This document shows positions 42,786 through 50,041 of a DNA stretch of 50,177 nt, one piece after another. The notes below the pieces were generated by a model. The model made no database searches and was not told the origin of the DNA. It saw only the letters and a program-made list of their open reading frames with translations. The stretch's first letter is position 1. Every line of letters starts with the position of its first letter. Origin of the DNA: Propionibacteriaceae bacterium. GTDB taxonomy: Bacteria; Actinomycetota; Actinomycetes; Propionibacteriales; Propionibacteriaceae. Position numbers and translations under genes: made by a program. The stretch spans positions 1 to 50,177 of the forward strand of contig WRIJ01000013.1 of the NCBI GenBank assembly GCA_009782785.1. Reading direction: 5' to 3'.

Positions 42786-43937
42786 ATGGCTCTCGACTTC
42801 AACACTGTGCCGTCTCGGCGTGGGACGAACTCGTACAAATGGTCCGTGGGTGCAGACGAACTGCCCATGTGGGTAGCTGATATGGACCTGCCCACAGCAC
42901 CGGAAATCCTCAAGGCTGTCTCCGCCAAAGCGGCGACTGGCATTTTCGGGTACGAGATGATCCCTGATGAGTACGCACTGGCTATCGGGTCATGGTGGGA
43001 TTCACGATATGGGTTGAATATTGACCCACAGTGGGTGTGCTTCGCTGATGGCGTCGTCCCTGCGGTCTCCTCCCTGATTCGCACCTTCAGCCAACCAGGT
43101 GATGGGGTGCTCATCCAGCCACCGGTGTACAACTGTTTCGCTGACACAATCAAAGAGTGTGGACGCAGGGTCGTCACCAGTGACCTACCGTACGATATGG
43201 CCACGCATCAGTACGGGATAGATCTTGGGGATCTTGAAGAAAAGCTTGCCAACGATCATGTGACGATGATGCTCGTGTGCAATCCGAACAACCCCACGGG
43301 ACAGGTCTGGAGTGTGGAGGAATTGTCTCGTATTGCTGACCTTGCTCGCCAGTACGGCGTTGTCGTACTGTCTGATGAAATCCACTGCGATATCACGGCT
43401 CCGGGGGTGACCTATACTCCGTTTGCCCACGTAGACCCGGATGTGATCTGGCTCAACTCACCGTCGAAGTCTTTCAACATTCCCGGGTTGCAATCAGCGG
43501 CGGTGATTGTTCGTGATCCGGCCATACGAGATCGGGTGACGGCAAGTCTTCACCGCGATGGGATCAGCCAACCTGGGTCTTTCGCAGCCGTGGCCACCAT
43601 CGCAGCGTACACCCAGAGTGCTGATTGGTGTGATGCCATGAGGGAGCATGTGTGGGCGAATCGTGCTCGCCTGGAGACCTATGTCGGCGAATATCTCCCG
43701 CAGCTGCACGTTGTCCCTAGTCAAGCGACCTATCTTGCTTGGATCGATTGTGAAGGCTTGACTGGTGACGCGGGAGTTTTCGCGGAGTTCCTTCGCGAGT
43801 CTGCGGGTCTCGTAGTTAATCCTGGATCTTTGTATAGTGACAATGCGGGCGGGTTCATTCGCCTCAACCTGGCCTGCTCGACGTCAATGTTGGATGATGG
43901 ATTGGAGCGGCTTGCGGCTGGGGTTCAAGGTCGGTGA
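42786..43937 (+). CDS. MalY/PatB-type pyridoxal-phosphate C-S lyase
   Basis: 383 residues, aminotransferase fold type I. MalY/PatB enzymes cleave cystathionine and related thioethers to homocysteine, pyruvate and ammonia. Seen: LPMWVADMDLPTAPEILKAV, GIFGYEMIPDEY, PPVYNCF, CNPNNPTGQVWSVEEL, LSDEIHCDI and NSPSKSFNIPGLQ, whose Lys holds the cofactor; the Arg near FIRLNLACS binds the substrate carboxylate. ATG 42786 is preferred to an in-frame start at 42705, since homology begins at LDFNTVPSRRGTNSYKW. It could instead be an aminotransferase, but the family is mostly beta-lyases. Confidence 0.92.
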   Translation: MALDFNTVPSRRGTNSYKWSVGADELPMWVADMDLPTAPEILKAVSAKAATGIFGYEMIPDEYALAIGSWWDSRYGLNIDPQWVCFADGVVPAVSSLIRTFSQPGDGVLIQPPVYNCFADTIKECGRRVVTSDLPYDMATHQYGIDLGDLEEKLANDHVTMMLVCNPNNPTGQVWSVEELSRIADLARQYGVVVLSDEIHCDITAPGVTYTPFAHVDPDVIWLNSPSKSFNIPGLQSAAVIVRDPAIRDRVTASLHRDGISQPGSFAAVATIAAYTQSADWCDAMREHVWANRARLETYVGEYLPQLHVVPSQATYLAWIDCEGLTGDAGVFAEFLRESAGLVVNPGSLYSDNAGGFIRLNLACSTSMLDDGLERLAAGVQGR

Positions 43938-43989
43938 TTGGCCGTACATCCTTGTGTCAACACATTGCCGAGAACAGTGAAAAACCGGA

Positions 43990-44128
43990 TTTTTATCCGA
44001 AAATGCACGTTGTGCACGACTCTATCGACCTTGGTACGTTGATGTGAGGGTTTTTTCGCCCTCATCGGCCATTTTTCGCCCTGTTTGTCACCAAATAAGT
44101 GTGCACAAGGCGCGTTTTCGGATAAAAA
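43990..44128. repeat. Long inverted repeat between convergent genes
   Basis: Arms 43990-44017 and 44101-44128 (28 bp each, 25 matching): TTTTTATCCGAAAA, one variable base, then GC-C-TTGTGCAC on the first arm and the reverse complement on the second. The spacer is 83 bp. It fills the 257-bp gap between the lyase and argF. No open frame of interest lies inside. Confidence 0.85.
44045..44064. terminator. Hairpin in the centre of the inverted repeat
   Basis: TGAGGG-TTTTTTCG-CCCTCA, with two copies of TTTTTCGCCCT nearby. It could end transcription of the lyase gene 110 nt upstream, but it has no true U-run after the stem. Confidence 0.35.
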
Positions 44129-44194
44129 CTCACCTAATTCGTGTACAGAAGTACCTCCACCGTACTTCACCTGCCGTACCACCCTCCCCTCCCA

Positions 44195-45190
44195 TCACCC
44201 TAATGTCGCAACCATCACTGCTTTGATTGTATGCATGCGGTTCTCGGCTTGGTCGAATACGATCGAGTTTTCGGATTCAAACACCTCATTGGACACTTCG
44301 AGACCATCGGTGATGCCAGCTTGGCGCAGAATATCCCCACCCATGGTTGTCGACTGGTCATGGAAAGCAGGCAGGCAATGCAGGAACTTCACGTTCGGGT
44401 TGCCGGTGTTGGCAAGCATCTCACGTGTCACGCGGTACGCAGTGAGCATGGGGATACGCTCCAGCCATACCTCTTTCGGTTCGCCCATGGATACCCACAC
44501 ATCGGTATAGATGAAGTCGACCCCTCGTACCCCAGCATCGACGTCATCGGTAATCGTGATTCGTGCCCCCGATTTCTGGGCGAACCCATGGGCTTGGGTT
44601 TGTATCTCTGACTGGTTTTGGAGTCCTTTCGGAGCGAGGATGCGTACATCCATCCCCATGAGTGCCCCACTCACCAGCAAGGAGTTTCCAACGTTATAGC
44701 GGGCATCACCCACGTACGCGAAACTAATATCAGTCAAGTCTTTGGCACAATGCTCGGCCATGGTCATCAGGTCACACAGGCTCTGGGTGGGATGCCATTG
44801 GTTGGTCAGCCCATTCCATACTGGTACGCCAGCATATTTCGCGAGCTCTTCAACAATCCCCTGATCGTGACCACGATATTCGATACCGTCATAGAGTCGC
44901 CCCAGGACTCGCGCTGTGTCAGCAATGGATTCTTTGTGGCCGATCTGGGAGGATGCCGGGTCAAGATACGTCGTGTGAGCCCCCTGATCATGTGCTGCCA
45001 CTTCGAAGGAACAGCGCGTCCTAGTGGAAGTCTTCTCGAAAATGAGCGCGATGTTTTTCCCTGCGAGGTGTTGTTGCTCTGTCCCGGCTTTCTTATCGGC
45101 TTTGAGCTTTGTCGACAAATCGATGAGGTACGCGAATTCTTCACGCGTGAAATCACTCTCCTTCAGAAAGTGGCGCCCTTTGAGGTTCAT
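44195..45190 (-). CDS. argF: Ornithine carbamoyltransferase
   Basis: 331 residues. Forms citrulline from ornithine and carbamoyl phosphate (or the reverse, in arginine fermentation). Carbamoyl-phosphate site STRTR (55-59), HPTQ (133-136), and the ornithine loop HCLPAFHD (271-278). The FHD form of the last motif occurs in both E. coli-type ArgF and catabolic ArcB, so sequence alone does not decide between synthesis and the arginine deiminase pathway; no arcA, arcC or other arg gene is adjacent. AAGGGAT precedes the ATG. Confidence 0.96.
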   Translation of the reverse strand: MNLKGRHFLKESDFTREEFAYLIDLSTKLKADKKAGTEQQHLAGKNIALIFEKTSTRTRCSFEVAAHDQGAHTTYLDPASSQIGHKESIADTARVLGRLYDGIEYRGHDQGIVEELAKYAGVPVWNGLTNQWHPTQSLCDLMTMAEHCAKDLTDISFAYVGDARYNVGNSLLVSGALMGMDVRILAPKGLQNQSEIQTQAHGFAQKSGARITITDDVDAGVRGVDFIYTDVWVSMGEPKEVWLERIPMLTAYRVTREMLANTGNPNVKFLHCLPAFHDQSTTMGGDILRQAGITDGLEVSNEVFESENSIVFDQAENRMHTIKAVMVATLG

Positions 45191-45312
45191 AGGAATCCCT
45201 TCACTGAAAGACTCATGCTAGCACTTGTGTGGCGGACATACGAGGTGCGTACCTACCTGAACCTGTGATGCTGCGAAGTACGATCACGGCCAAGACGTGA
45301 GAGAATCGTGAC

Positions 45313-45792
45313 GTGACTACTAAGGATCTCAATGTTGTGTTCGTGTGCTGGGGGAATATCTGTCGTTCACCCATGGCGGAGAGAATCGCAAAGAAAAAAG
45401 CAGCTGAGGCGGGTATGACCGGTGTACGGTACACCTCTGCTGCGACCTCCACTGATGAACTGGGCAACCCCATGGATTCTAGGGCCGCTGAAGAACTCGA
45501 GTCCTATGGTTACCGCAGTGCGAACCATCGTGCCCACCAGATCACTGCTGATGAGGTACGCGAGGCCGATCTCGTGGTGTGCATGGAAGACATCCACATC
45601 GAGAAGATCCGACGGCTCGTACCCGATGCAGATAACCTCGTACTGCTCACTGACTTCGATCCTCAGGCTAATCCTGGCAGTGGGATTGATGATCCGTGGT
45701 ACGGCGGCGCTTCCGGTTTTACCAGTACGCGCCTAGCCATTGAAGCCGCCATGGATGGACTTTTGGACTGGGTACGAGAGAACCAGTCATGA
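45313..45792 (+). CDS. Low-molecular-weight protein tyrosine phosphatase
   Basis: 159 residues. The active-site loop C12-WGNI-C17-R18-S19 (CX5R) and the general-acid loop DDPWYGG are present. The usual residue after the Cys is Leu, Thr or Gly; here it is Trp. Actinobacterial members (PtpA type) dephosphorylate tyrosine on bacterial or host proteins. GTG 45313 is the only start that keeps the first strand (NVVFVCWGN); GAGAAT at 45301 is one base from a TANNNT box. Confidence 0.93.
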   Translation: MTTKDLNVVFVCWGNICRSPMAERIAKKKAAEAGMTGVRYTSAATSTDELGNPMDSRAAEELESYGYRSANHRAHQITADEVREADLVVCMEDIHIEKIRRLVPDADNLVLLTDFDPQANPGSGIDDPWYGGASGFTSTRLAIEAAMDGLLDWVRENQS

Positions 45793-45839
45793 CAGACTCT
45801 CCCTTGAGGCCAGTGATGGGTTCCAACGAAATCGATTAT

Positions 45840-45969
45840 CTGGACCCTGCGAGTCGCGGAGCCTGTGTTCCTCACTTCGTTCATCAACCACTTCCTTGGT
45901 TTCGGGATAGAGCGCAAACCCTCTCTGTCATTCCGCGGAGGGCGCCAGCCCGACTTGGCAGGAATCCAG
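45840..45969. repeat. REP composite with tandem-repeat core
   Basis: REP half CTGGACCCTGCGAGTCGCGG (45840-45859), then an inverted copy of the 79-bp repeat core (GTTCCTCACTTCGTTCATCA, then ACCACTTCCTTGG), then a full REP (45927-45969, GTCATTCCGCGGAGGGCGCC and so on). The same parts occur together at 22015-22365. It fills the gap between the phosphatase gene and tatD. Confidence 0.8.
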
Positions 45970-46040
45970 AAACCACAGTCGGACCAGAGGGAGTCTCCTG
46001 CCTACAACACCTATACACAAAGAGATGACAGGTAACCACT

Positions 46041-46898
46041 ATGATTGATCTTGAGACCCGACATCTCCCGCCACTGCCGGAACCACTACCCGTACCCACT
46101 GTTGACGCACACACCCACCTCGACTCCGTGGAGCAGCGCACCGGACTCACCGCCGACGAATCTCTTACCCTCGCCCAGCAGGTGGGAATCAACTGGGTGA
46201 TCCAAGCTGGTGACACCCTGGCTGACTCCCGTTGGGGGGAATCCTTGGCCCGCACCCATCCGGGGGTTGTCTGCTGTGTCGCCCTCCACCCTAACGAGGT
46301 CGCCCGGCACCCTGAGTCCTATGAGCACGACTTCACCGAGATCACCAAACTCGCCGCGAGCGGCCCCCACGTCCGCGCTATCGGAGAAACCGGACTCGAC
46401 TACTACCGTACGACCGACATCGAAGCCCAGGACCGTCAAAAGCAGTCTTTCGTACGCCATATTCAACTCGCCTGCGATCTGGGTTTGACTCTCATGATCC
46501 ATGACCGTGATGCCCATGAGGATGTGCTCGCGATTCTCGATACGTCAGTGAAACCCGAGCGCGTGGTCATGCATGCTTTCTCTGGTGATGCCAATCACGC
46601 AACTGAATGCATCAAGCGCGGACACTGGTTGAGTTTCCCCGGAGTGATCACGTACCCAGCGAACGCTCATTTGCGTGACGCCTTGAGTATCACACCTCCA
46701 GACAAGATTCTGGTCGAAACCGATGCCCCCTATCTCACGCCTGTCCCTGCGCGCGGCAAAGCGAACGGGCCTTACCTGGTTCCTCACACGGTACGGTTCA
46801 TCGCCGAGGCTCGTGGATGGGATCTATCTGAGACGTGTCAGCGGCTGCGTGAGAATGCTTTCGCTGCGTACGGTGGCCCCTGGGGGGAGCATGTCTAG
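46041..46898 (+). CDS. tatD: TatD-family metal-dependent hydrolase (DNase)
   Basis: 285 residues, TIM-barrel hydrolase. Metal ligands are seen in VDAHTHLD (His24, His26), GETGLDYYR (Glu), MIHDRDAH (His), MHAFSGD (His) and VETDAPYL (Asp). TatD proteins act as 3'-5' DNases and D-aminoacyl hydrolases in quality control. The C-terminus overlaps the rsmA start by 8 bp, giving the conserved tatD-rsmA pair. The start has only a weak AGGT ribosome-binding site. Confidence 0.95.
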   Translation: MIDLETRHLPPLPEPLPVPTVDAHTHLDSVEQRTGLTADESLTLAQQVGINWVIQAGDTLADSRWGESLARTHPGVVCCVALHPNEVARHPESYEHDFTEITKLAASGPHVRAIGETGLDYYRTTDIEAQDRQKQSFVRHIQLACDLGLTLMIHDRDAHEDVLAILDTSVKPERVVMHAFSGDANHATECIKRGHWLSFPGVITYPANAHLRDALSITPPDKILVETDAPYLTPVPARGKANGPYLVPHTVRFIAEARGWDLSETCQRLRENAFAAYGGPWGEHV

Positions 46899-47733
46899 TT
46901 ATCTCAACGCGAAGATGATTCGGCAATTAGCCCGCGACGTCGACCTGAAACCGTCGAAGGGCAAGGGCCAGAATTTTCTGACCGATGCGAATACGGTACG
47001 CCGGATCGTGAAGCATGCTGATGTCTCAGATCGCGACACTGTTCTCGAGGTCGGGCCAGGACTCGGCTCGCTCACGGTGGGATTGCTGCACACGGGAAGC
47101 AGCGTGATCGCGGTGGAGATTGACGAGATACTGGCAGGCCAACTTCCGCGTACGATGTCTCAGTTGGCGCCCGAGGTTGCCGATAACCTCACCGTACTCA
47201 ATACCGATGCGTTAACCCTAACCCCTGAGGGTGACATAGTTCCCTCCGCACTGGTGGCTAATCTTCCGTACAACATCTCCGTACCGGTCATCCTCCACAT
47301 TCTCGCCACCTTCCCCACGATTACCCGCGGGCTCGTCATGGTGCAACTGGAGGTCGCTGATCGCCTCGCTGCCCCACCAGGATCGAAGGTGTACGGGATC
47401 CCCTCGGCGAAACTGGCGTGGTATGCGAGCGCGACTCGGGTCGGGACAGTACCGGCCACCGTGTTCTGGCCCCAACCGCATGTCGAATCGGGGCTCGTCC
47501 AGTTTGTGCGACGCGAACCACCAGCAGGCGCTGATCGTGAGTCTACCTTCGCACTCATTGACGCCGCGTTCTCCCAGCGACGCAAGATGCTGCGATCGGT
47601 ACTGTCCAGCAAGTACGGCCCTGGGCTCACTGACGCCTTAATCCACGCTGGTATCTCTGGCGAAGCCCGCGGGGAAACTCTCTCCATCGACGACTTCGCC
47701 CGACTCGCTGGGGCACTAAAGGGGATAGTCTGA
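46891..47733 (+). CDS. rsmA: 16S rRNA (adenine-1518/1519 N6) dimethyltransferase RsmA (KsgA)
   Basis: 280 residues. Dimethylates two adjacent adenines in the 3' hairpin of 16S rRNA, a late check of small-subunit assembly; loss gives kasugamycin resistance. Seen: KGKGQNFLTDANTVRRIV, VLEVGPGLGSLT (SAM motif I, about 51-62), VIAVEIDEILA and the catalytic NLPYN (124-128). The C-terminal helices (FSQRRKMLRSVLSS) are complete. ATG 46891 lies behind GGGGGGAG inside the end of tatD. Confidence 0.97.
   Translation: MSSYLNAKMIRQLARDVDLKPSKGKGQNFLTDANTVRRIVKHADVSDRDTVLEVGPGLGSLTVGLLHTGSSVIAVEIDEILAGQLPRTMSQLAPEVADNLTVLNTDALTLTPEGDIVPSALVANLPYNISVPVILHILATFPTITRGLVMVQLEVADRLAAPPGSKVYGIPSAKLAWYASATRVGTVPATVFWPQPHVESGLVQFVRREPPAGADRESTFALIDAAFSQRRKMLRSVLSSKYGPGLTDALIHAGISGEARGETLSIDDFARLAGALKGIV
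47726..47731 (+). promoter_or_regulatory. -10 box of the MFS exporter, inside the end of rsmA
   Basis: TAGTCT overlaps the last rsmA codons and the T of its TGA stop; 6-nt gap to GTG 47738. Confidence 0.5.
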
Positions 47734-47737
47734 AGGG

Positions 47738-49111
47738 GTGCAACACGACGCAGACCAGAACCGTCATTCCGCGGAGCGCGCCAGCGAGACCCACCCCGTC
47801 ATTCTGCGGACGGGCGAAGCTCCGTCTCGCAGAATCCAGGATCCACCCTCGGATGAAATCGAGAGTCTGACCCCCGCGGCGTACCCGCACTGGATTCGTA
47901 CCATCACGATCTTCCTCACCGGTCAAACCTTGTCGATCTTCGGCTCAGCAGTCGTCGCGTACGCTGTCATCTGGTGGGTCGTACTCACCACCGGATCAGG
48001 ATGGAAGTACGCCCTGATCATCATTGCCGCCCAACTTTCTCAAGCGCTCACCACCCTGCCCGGCGGTATTCTGGCGGACCGCTTCCACCGGAAAACCCTG
48101 CTCATCGGCTCCGATATTTTCGTCACCTGCTGGACGATCATCCTTGCCATCTTCCTGCTGAGAGGCTTCGAGTCTTTCTGGCTCATCGCAGCAATCCTGT
48201 GTCTTCGCGGGCTCGCTGGCGGGGTACGGCTCCCCGCCGAGGGTGCTGTCATCCCCCAACTCGTACCCGAAAACAAACTCATCCGAATCAACTCGATCAA
48301 CGCCACCCTTGTTGGGCTCAACTACATTGCCGCACCAGCGGTCGCTGCCCTACTTCTCGCCGCACTGCCGCTGGGCCTGATTCTTTTTGTTGATGTGATC
48401 ACCACCGTGATTGGGGTGGGGTGCATCCTGGCAGTTACGATCCCCCGCGTGAAGTCCCGAATCGAAGCGCCCACCAAGATCACGGGGTATGCCACTCAGA
48501 TGCTGGATGCTGGTCGTTATGTGATGGCGATCCCGCAGTTAAAACGACTAGCGATCATCATGGTGGTTATGTTTATTGTCGTGCTCGGGCCAGCCAACAT
48601 GGGCCCTGTCATGGTCGTACGGTTCTTCGGTGACGAGAAATGGATGCTGGCTGCTATAGAGATGGTGTGGAGTGTGGGCATGATTGCGGGCGGTGGAATC
48701 ATGGCGATCTGGGGCGGACCAAAGAACCGCATGACTCTCGCCCTAGCGGTCACCGGTATGTGGGGCATCTTCAGTATTGGCCTCGGGCTGTCCCCCAACA
48801 TCTGGGTTTTCCTCGTCGTCATGGCTGTGTTCGGCCTGACCCTGCCGGGGTTCAACATTGTGTCCATGACATCTGTTCAAGAGCGTGTTCCTGAACATCT
48901 TCTTGGCCGTACGATGGGACTCATCAACTTCATCATGGCTCTAGCGATCCCTCTGGGAATGGTCATCGTCGGCCCTCTAGCTGATGTGATTAACCTTCGA
49001 GTGCTCGCTGTTGTCTGTGGGGTGATCGGTATGATCTTCATCGGTGCCGTGAGCTTGGATCGTGGACCAGCTTCGCGGCTGTACGCCCCTGAGTCTTCTG
49101 ACGGTGATTAG
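47738..49111 (+). CDS. MFS transporter (drug-exporter type) with a REP-encoded N-terminus
   Basis: 457 residues, 12 membrane helices. Motif A is present as GGILADRFHRKTLLIGSD in the first cytoplasmic loop; LRGLAGGVRLPAEGAVIPQL is typical of the macrolide-efflux-like MFS_3 group. The substrate is unknown. The start is GTG 47738: a TAGTCT box lies 6 nt upstream and no later start precedes the first helix. Residues 9-34 are therefore translated from a REP element (47763-47839), making an extra cytoplasmic tail. Its stop overlaps the convergent DUF2500 gene (TTAG). Confidence 0.9.
   Translation: MQHDADQNRHSAERASETHPVILRTGEAPSRRIQDPPSDEIESLTPAAYPHWIRTITIFLTGQTLSIFGSAVVAYAVIWWVVLTTGSGWKYALIIIAAQLSQALTTLPGGILADRFHRKTLLIGSDIFVTCWTIILAIFLLRGFESFWLIAAILCLRGLAGGVRLPAEGAVIPQLVPENKLIRINSINATLVGLNYIAAPAVAALLLAALPLGLILFVDVITTVIGVGCILAVTIPRVKSRIEAPTKITGYATQMLDAGRYVMAIPQLKRLAIIMVVMFIVVLGPANMGPVMVVRFFGDEKWMLAAIEMVWSVGMIAGGGIMAIWGGPKNRMTLALAVTGMWGIFSIGLGLSPNIWVFLVVMAVFGLTLPGFNIVSMTSVQERVPEHLLGRTMGLINFIMALAIPLGMVIVGPLADVINLRVLAVVCGVIGMIFIGAVSLDRGPASRLYAPESSDGD
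47763..47839. repeat. REP-like element inside the MFS coding sequence
   Basis: A half-copy (GTCATTCCGCGGAGCGCGCC, AGCGAGAC) followed by a full one (GTCATTCTGCGGACGGGCGA, AGCTCCGTCTCGCAG, AATCCAGG). It is read in frame as part of the exporter's N-terminus. Confidence 0.85.
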
Positions 49112-49455
49112 CGCAAAATCTCGCGTTGAAAGCCTTTGAACCATGTGCCCCTCCACGTGAGCACTCCTGTGTCACCAGCCGTCAACTGCCCATAGACCGT
49201 ACCGATAACTCGGAACTCTAGCCGGTTGCGATCCGGCAACTCAAAGGTGACGAAATACCTCGTACTGCTATTGCCAGATTGCCCATAGACATGGGTCCTT
49301 TTGTCCACGACGGTGACAGTCTCGCTCAACACTGATGCTCCTAGGTTCTGGATGAGTCTTTTCCCAGCTGCGGTGAGACCAGCCACAATAAAGACGATCA
49401 AGATAATCAGAAGTATCAGTATGACAATGGCGATGATTGTTAATAGTGGTCCCAT
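49108..49455 (-). CDS. DUF2500-like membrane protein
   Basis: 115 residues: one long transmembrane helix (IIAIVILILLIILIVFIVAG), then a soluble domain with VDKRTHVYGQSGNSSTRYFV, TFELPDRNRLEFRV and LTAGDTGVLTWRGTWFKGF, the DUF2500 pattern. Function unknown. ATG 49455 is chosen because a perfect TATAAT ends 6 nt upstream; a longer upstream frame has no membrane-protein character. Confidence 0.82.
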   Translation of the reverse strand: MGPLLTIIAIVILILLIILIVFIVAGLTAAGKRLIQNLGASVLSETVTVVDKRTHVYGQSGNSSTRYFVTFELPDRNRLEFRVIGTVYGQLTAGDTGVLTWRGTWFKGFQREILR

Positions 49456-49461
49456 GGGATT

Positions 49462-49467
49462 ATTATA
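49462..49467 (-). promoter_or_regulatory. -10 box of the DUF2500 gene (leaderless)
   Basis: TATAAT on the minus strand, 6-nt gap to ATG 49455. Confidence 0.65.
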
Positions 49468-49519
49468 TCTCAGATATGGATGTCCGTACACGCCCCGGGA
49501 ACCAGACTCACGCTGGGCC

Positions 49520-49639
49520 CTACCCTTGGAACGCCATGATAGTGAAAGCTGTGACAGCCACAGCAAGCATCACTCCCACGACCACAAACAGAAGGACCCC
49601 TAGGTTCTTCCTCCGTTGGTTGTTTTCTCCGGTACGCAC
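49520..49639 (-). CDS. Small single-pass membrane protein
   Basis: 39 residues from GTG 49639: a hydrophilic basic head (RTGENNQRRKN) and one transmembrane helix (LGVLLFVVVGVMLAVAVTAF). GGGGAGG lies at a normal distance for this GTG; a GTG three codons further upstream would be too close to it. Too short to assign a family. It ends 52 bp before the DUF2500 promoter. Confidence 0.55.
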   Translation of the reverse strand: MRTGENNQRRKNLGVLLFVVVGVMLAVAVTAFTIMAFQG

Positions 49640-49688
49640 GTTCGCCACCTCCCCAGTTTAGTGGTTGTTCACCTGGCCATACTCACAA

Positions 49689-49834
49689 GTCATTCCGCGG
49701 ACGTCACCCACCCAGCCATTCCGCGGAGTGCACCAGCCCGACTCGCAGTGCTCCGCAGGGTGACGGGAAAACGTCATTCCGCGGAGGGCCTTTATCTTGT
49801 CATTCCGCGGAGCGAAGCGACTCGCGGAATCCAG
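49689..49834. repeat. Cluster of REP-like elements
   Basis: Four partial or full copies in a row: GTCATTCCGCGGACGTCACC; CATTCCGCGGAGTGCACCAG ... CGCAGGGTGACGG (hybrid arms); GTCATTCCGCGGAGGGCC; and a full GTCATTCCGCGGAGCGAAGC ... CTCGCGGAATCCAG. With the next copy it fills the gap from 49649 to 50041; no gene is seen there. Confidence 0.85.
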
Positions 49835-49912
49835 ACAAGGAACCAACCACAAAGAAGAGTCTGTTAGTGGTGAGTGAACCAGACAGAATCTTCACGGTAG
49901 TCAGTGTGATAT

Positions 49913-49941
49913 CTGGACCCTGCGACTTCGCGCAGGGTGAC
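49913..49941. repeat. REP-like palindrome
   Basis: CTGGACCCTGCGACTTCGCG then CAGGGTGAC, identical to the copy at 22015, including the preceding GTGATAT. Confidence 0.85.
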
Positions 49942-50041
49942 AGGGGCGGGGTGCTCTGTGTGTCTCAGTGGGCGGAATTGCTCGTACTTCTCAAAGGAGA
50001 GTCCTAGACTCTTGCCCACCTGATAACAACGGAAGTTAACC

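Noticed and set aside
44195-45190. Naming the carbamoyltransferase arcB (catabolic)
   Set aside because: HCLPAFHD occurs in both anabolic and catabolic enzymes and there are no arginine deiminase genes nearby.
3907-49941. CRISPR array among the repeats
   Set aside because: Copies are palindromic, irregularly spaced and lie in many separate gaps; no regular spacers and no cas genes.
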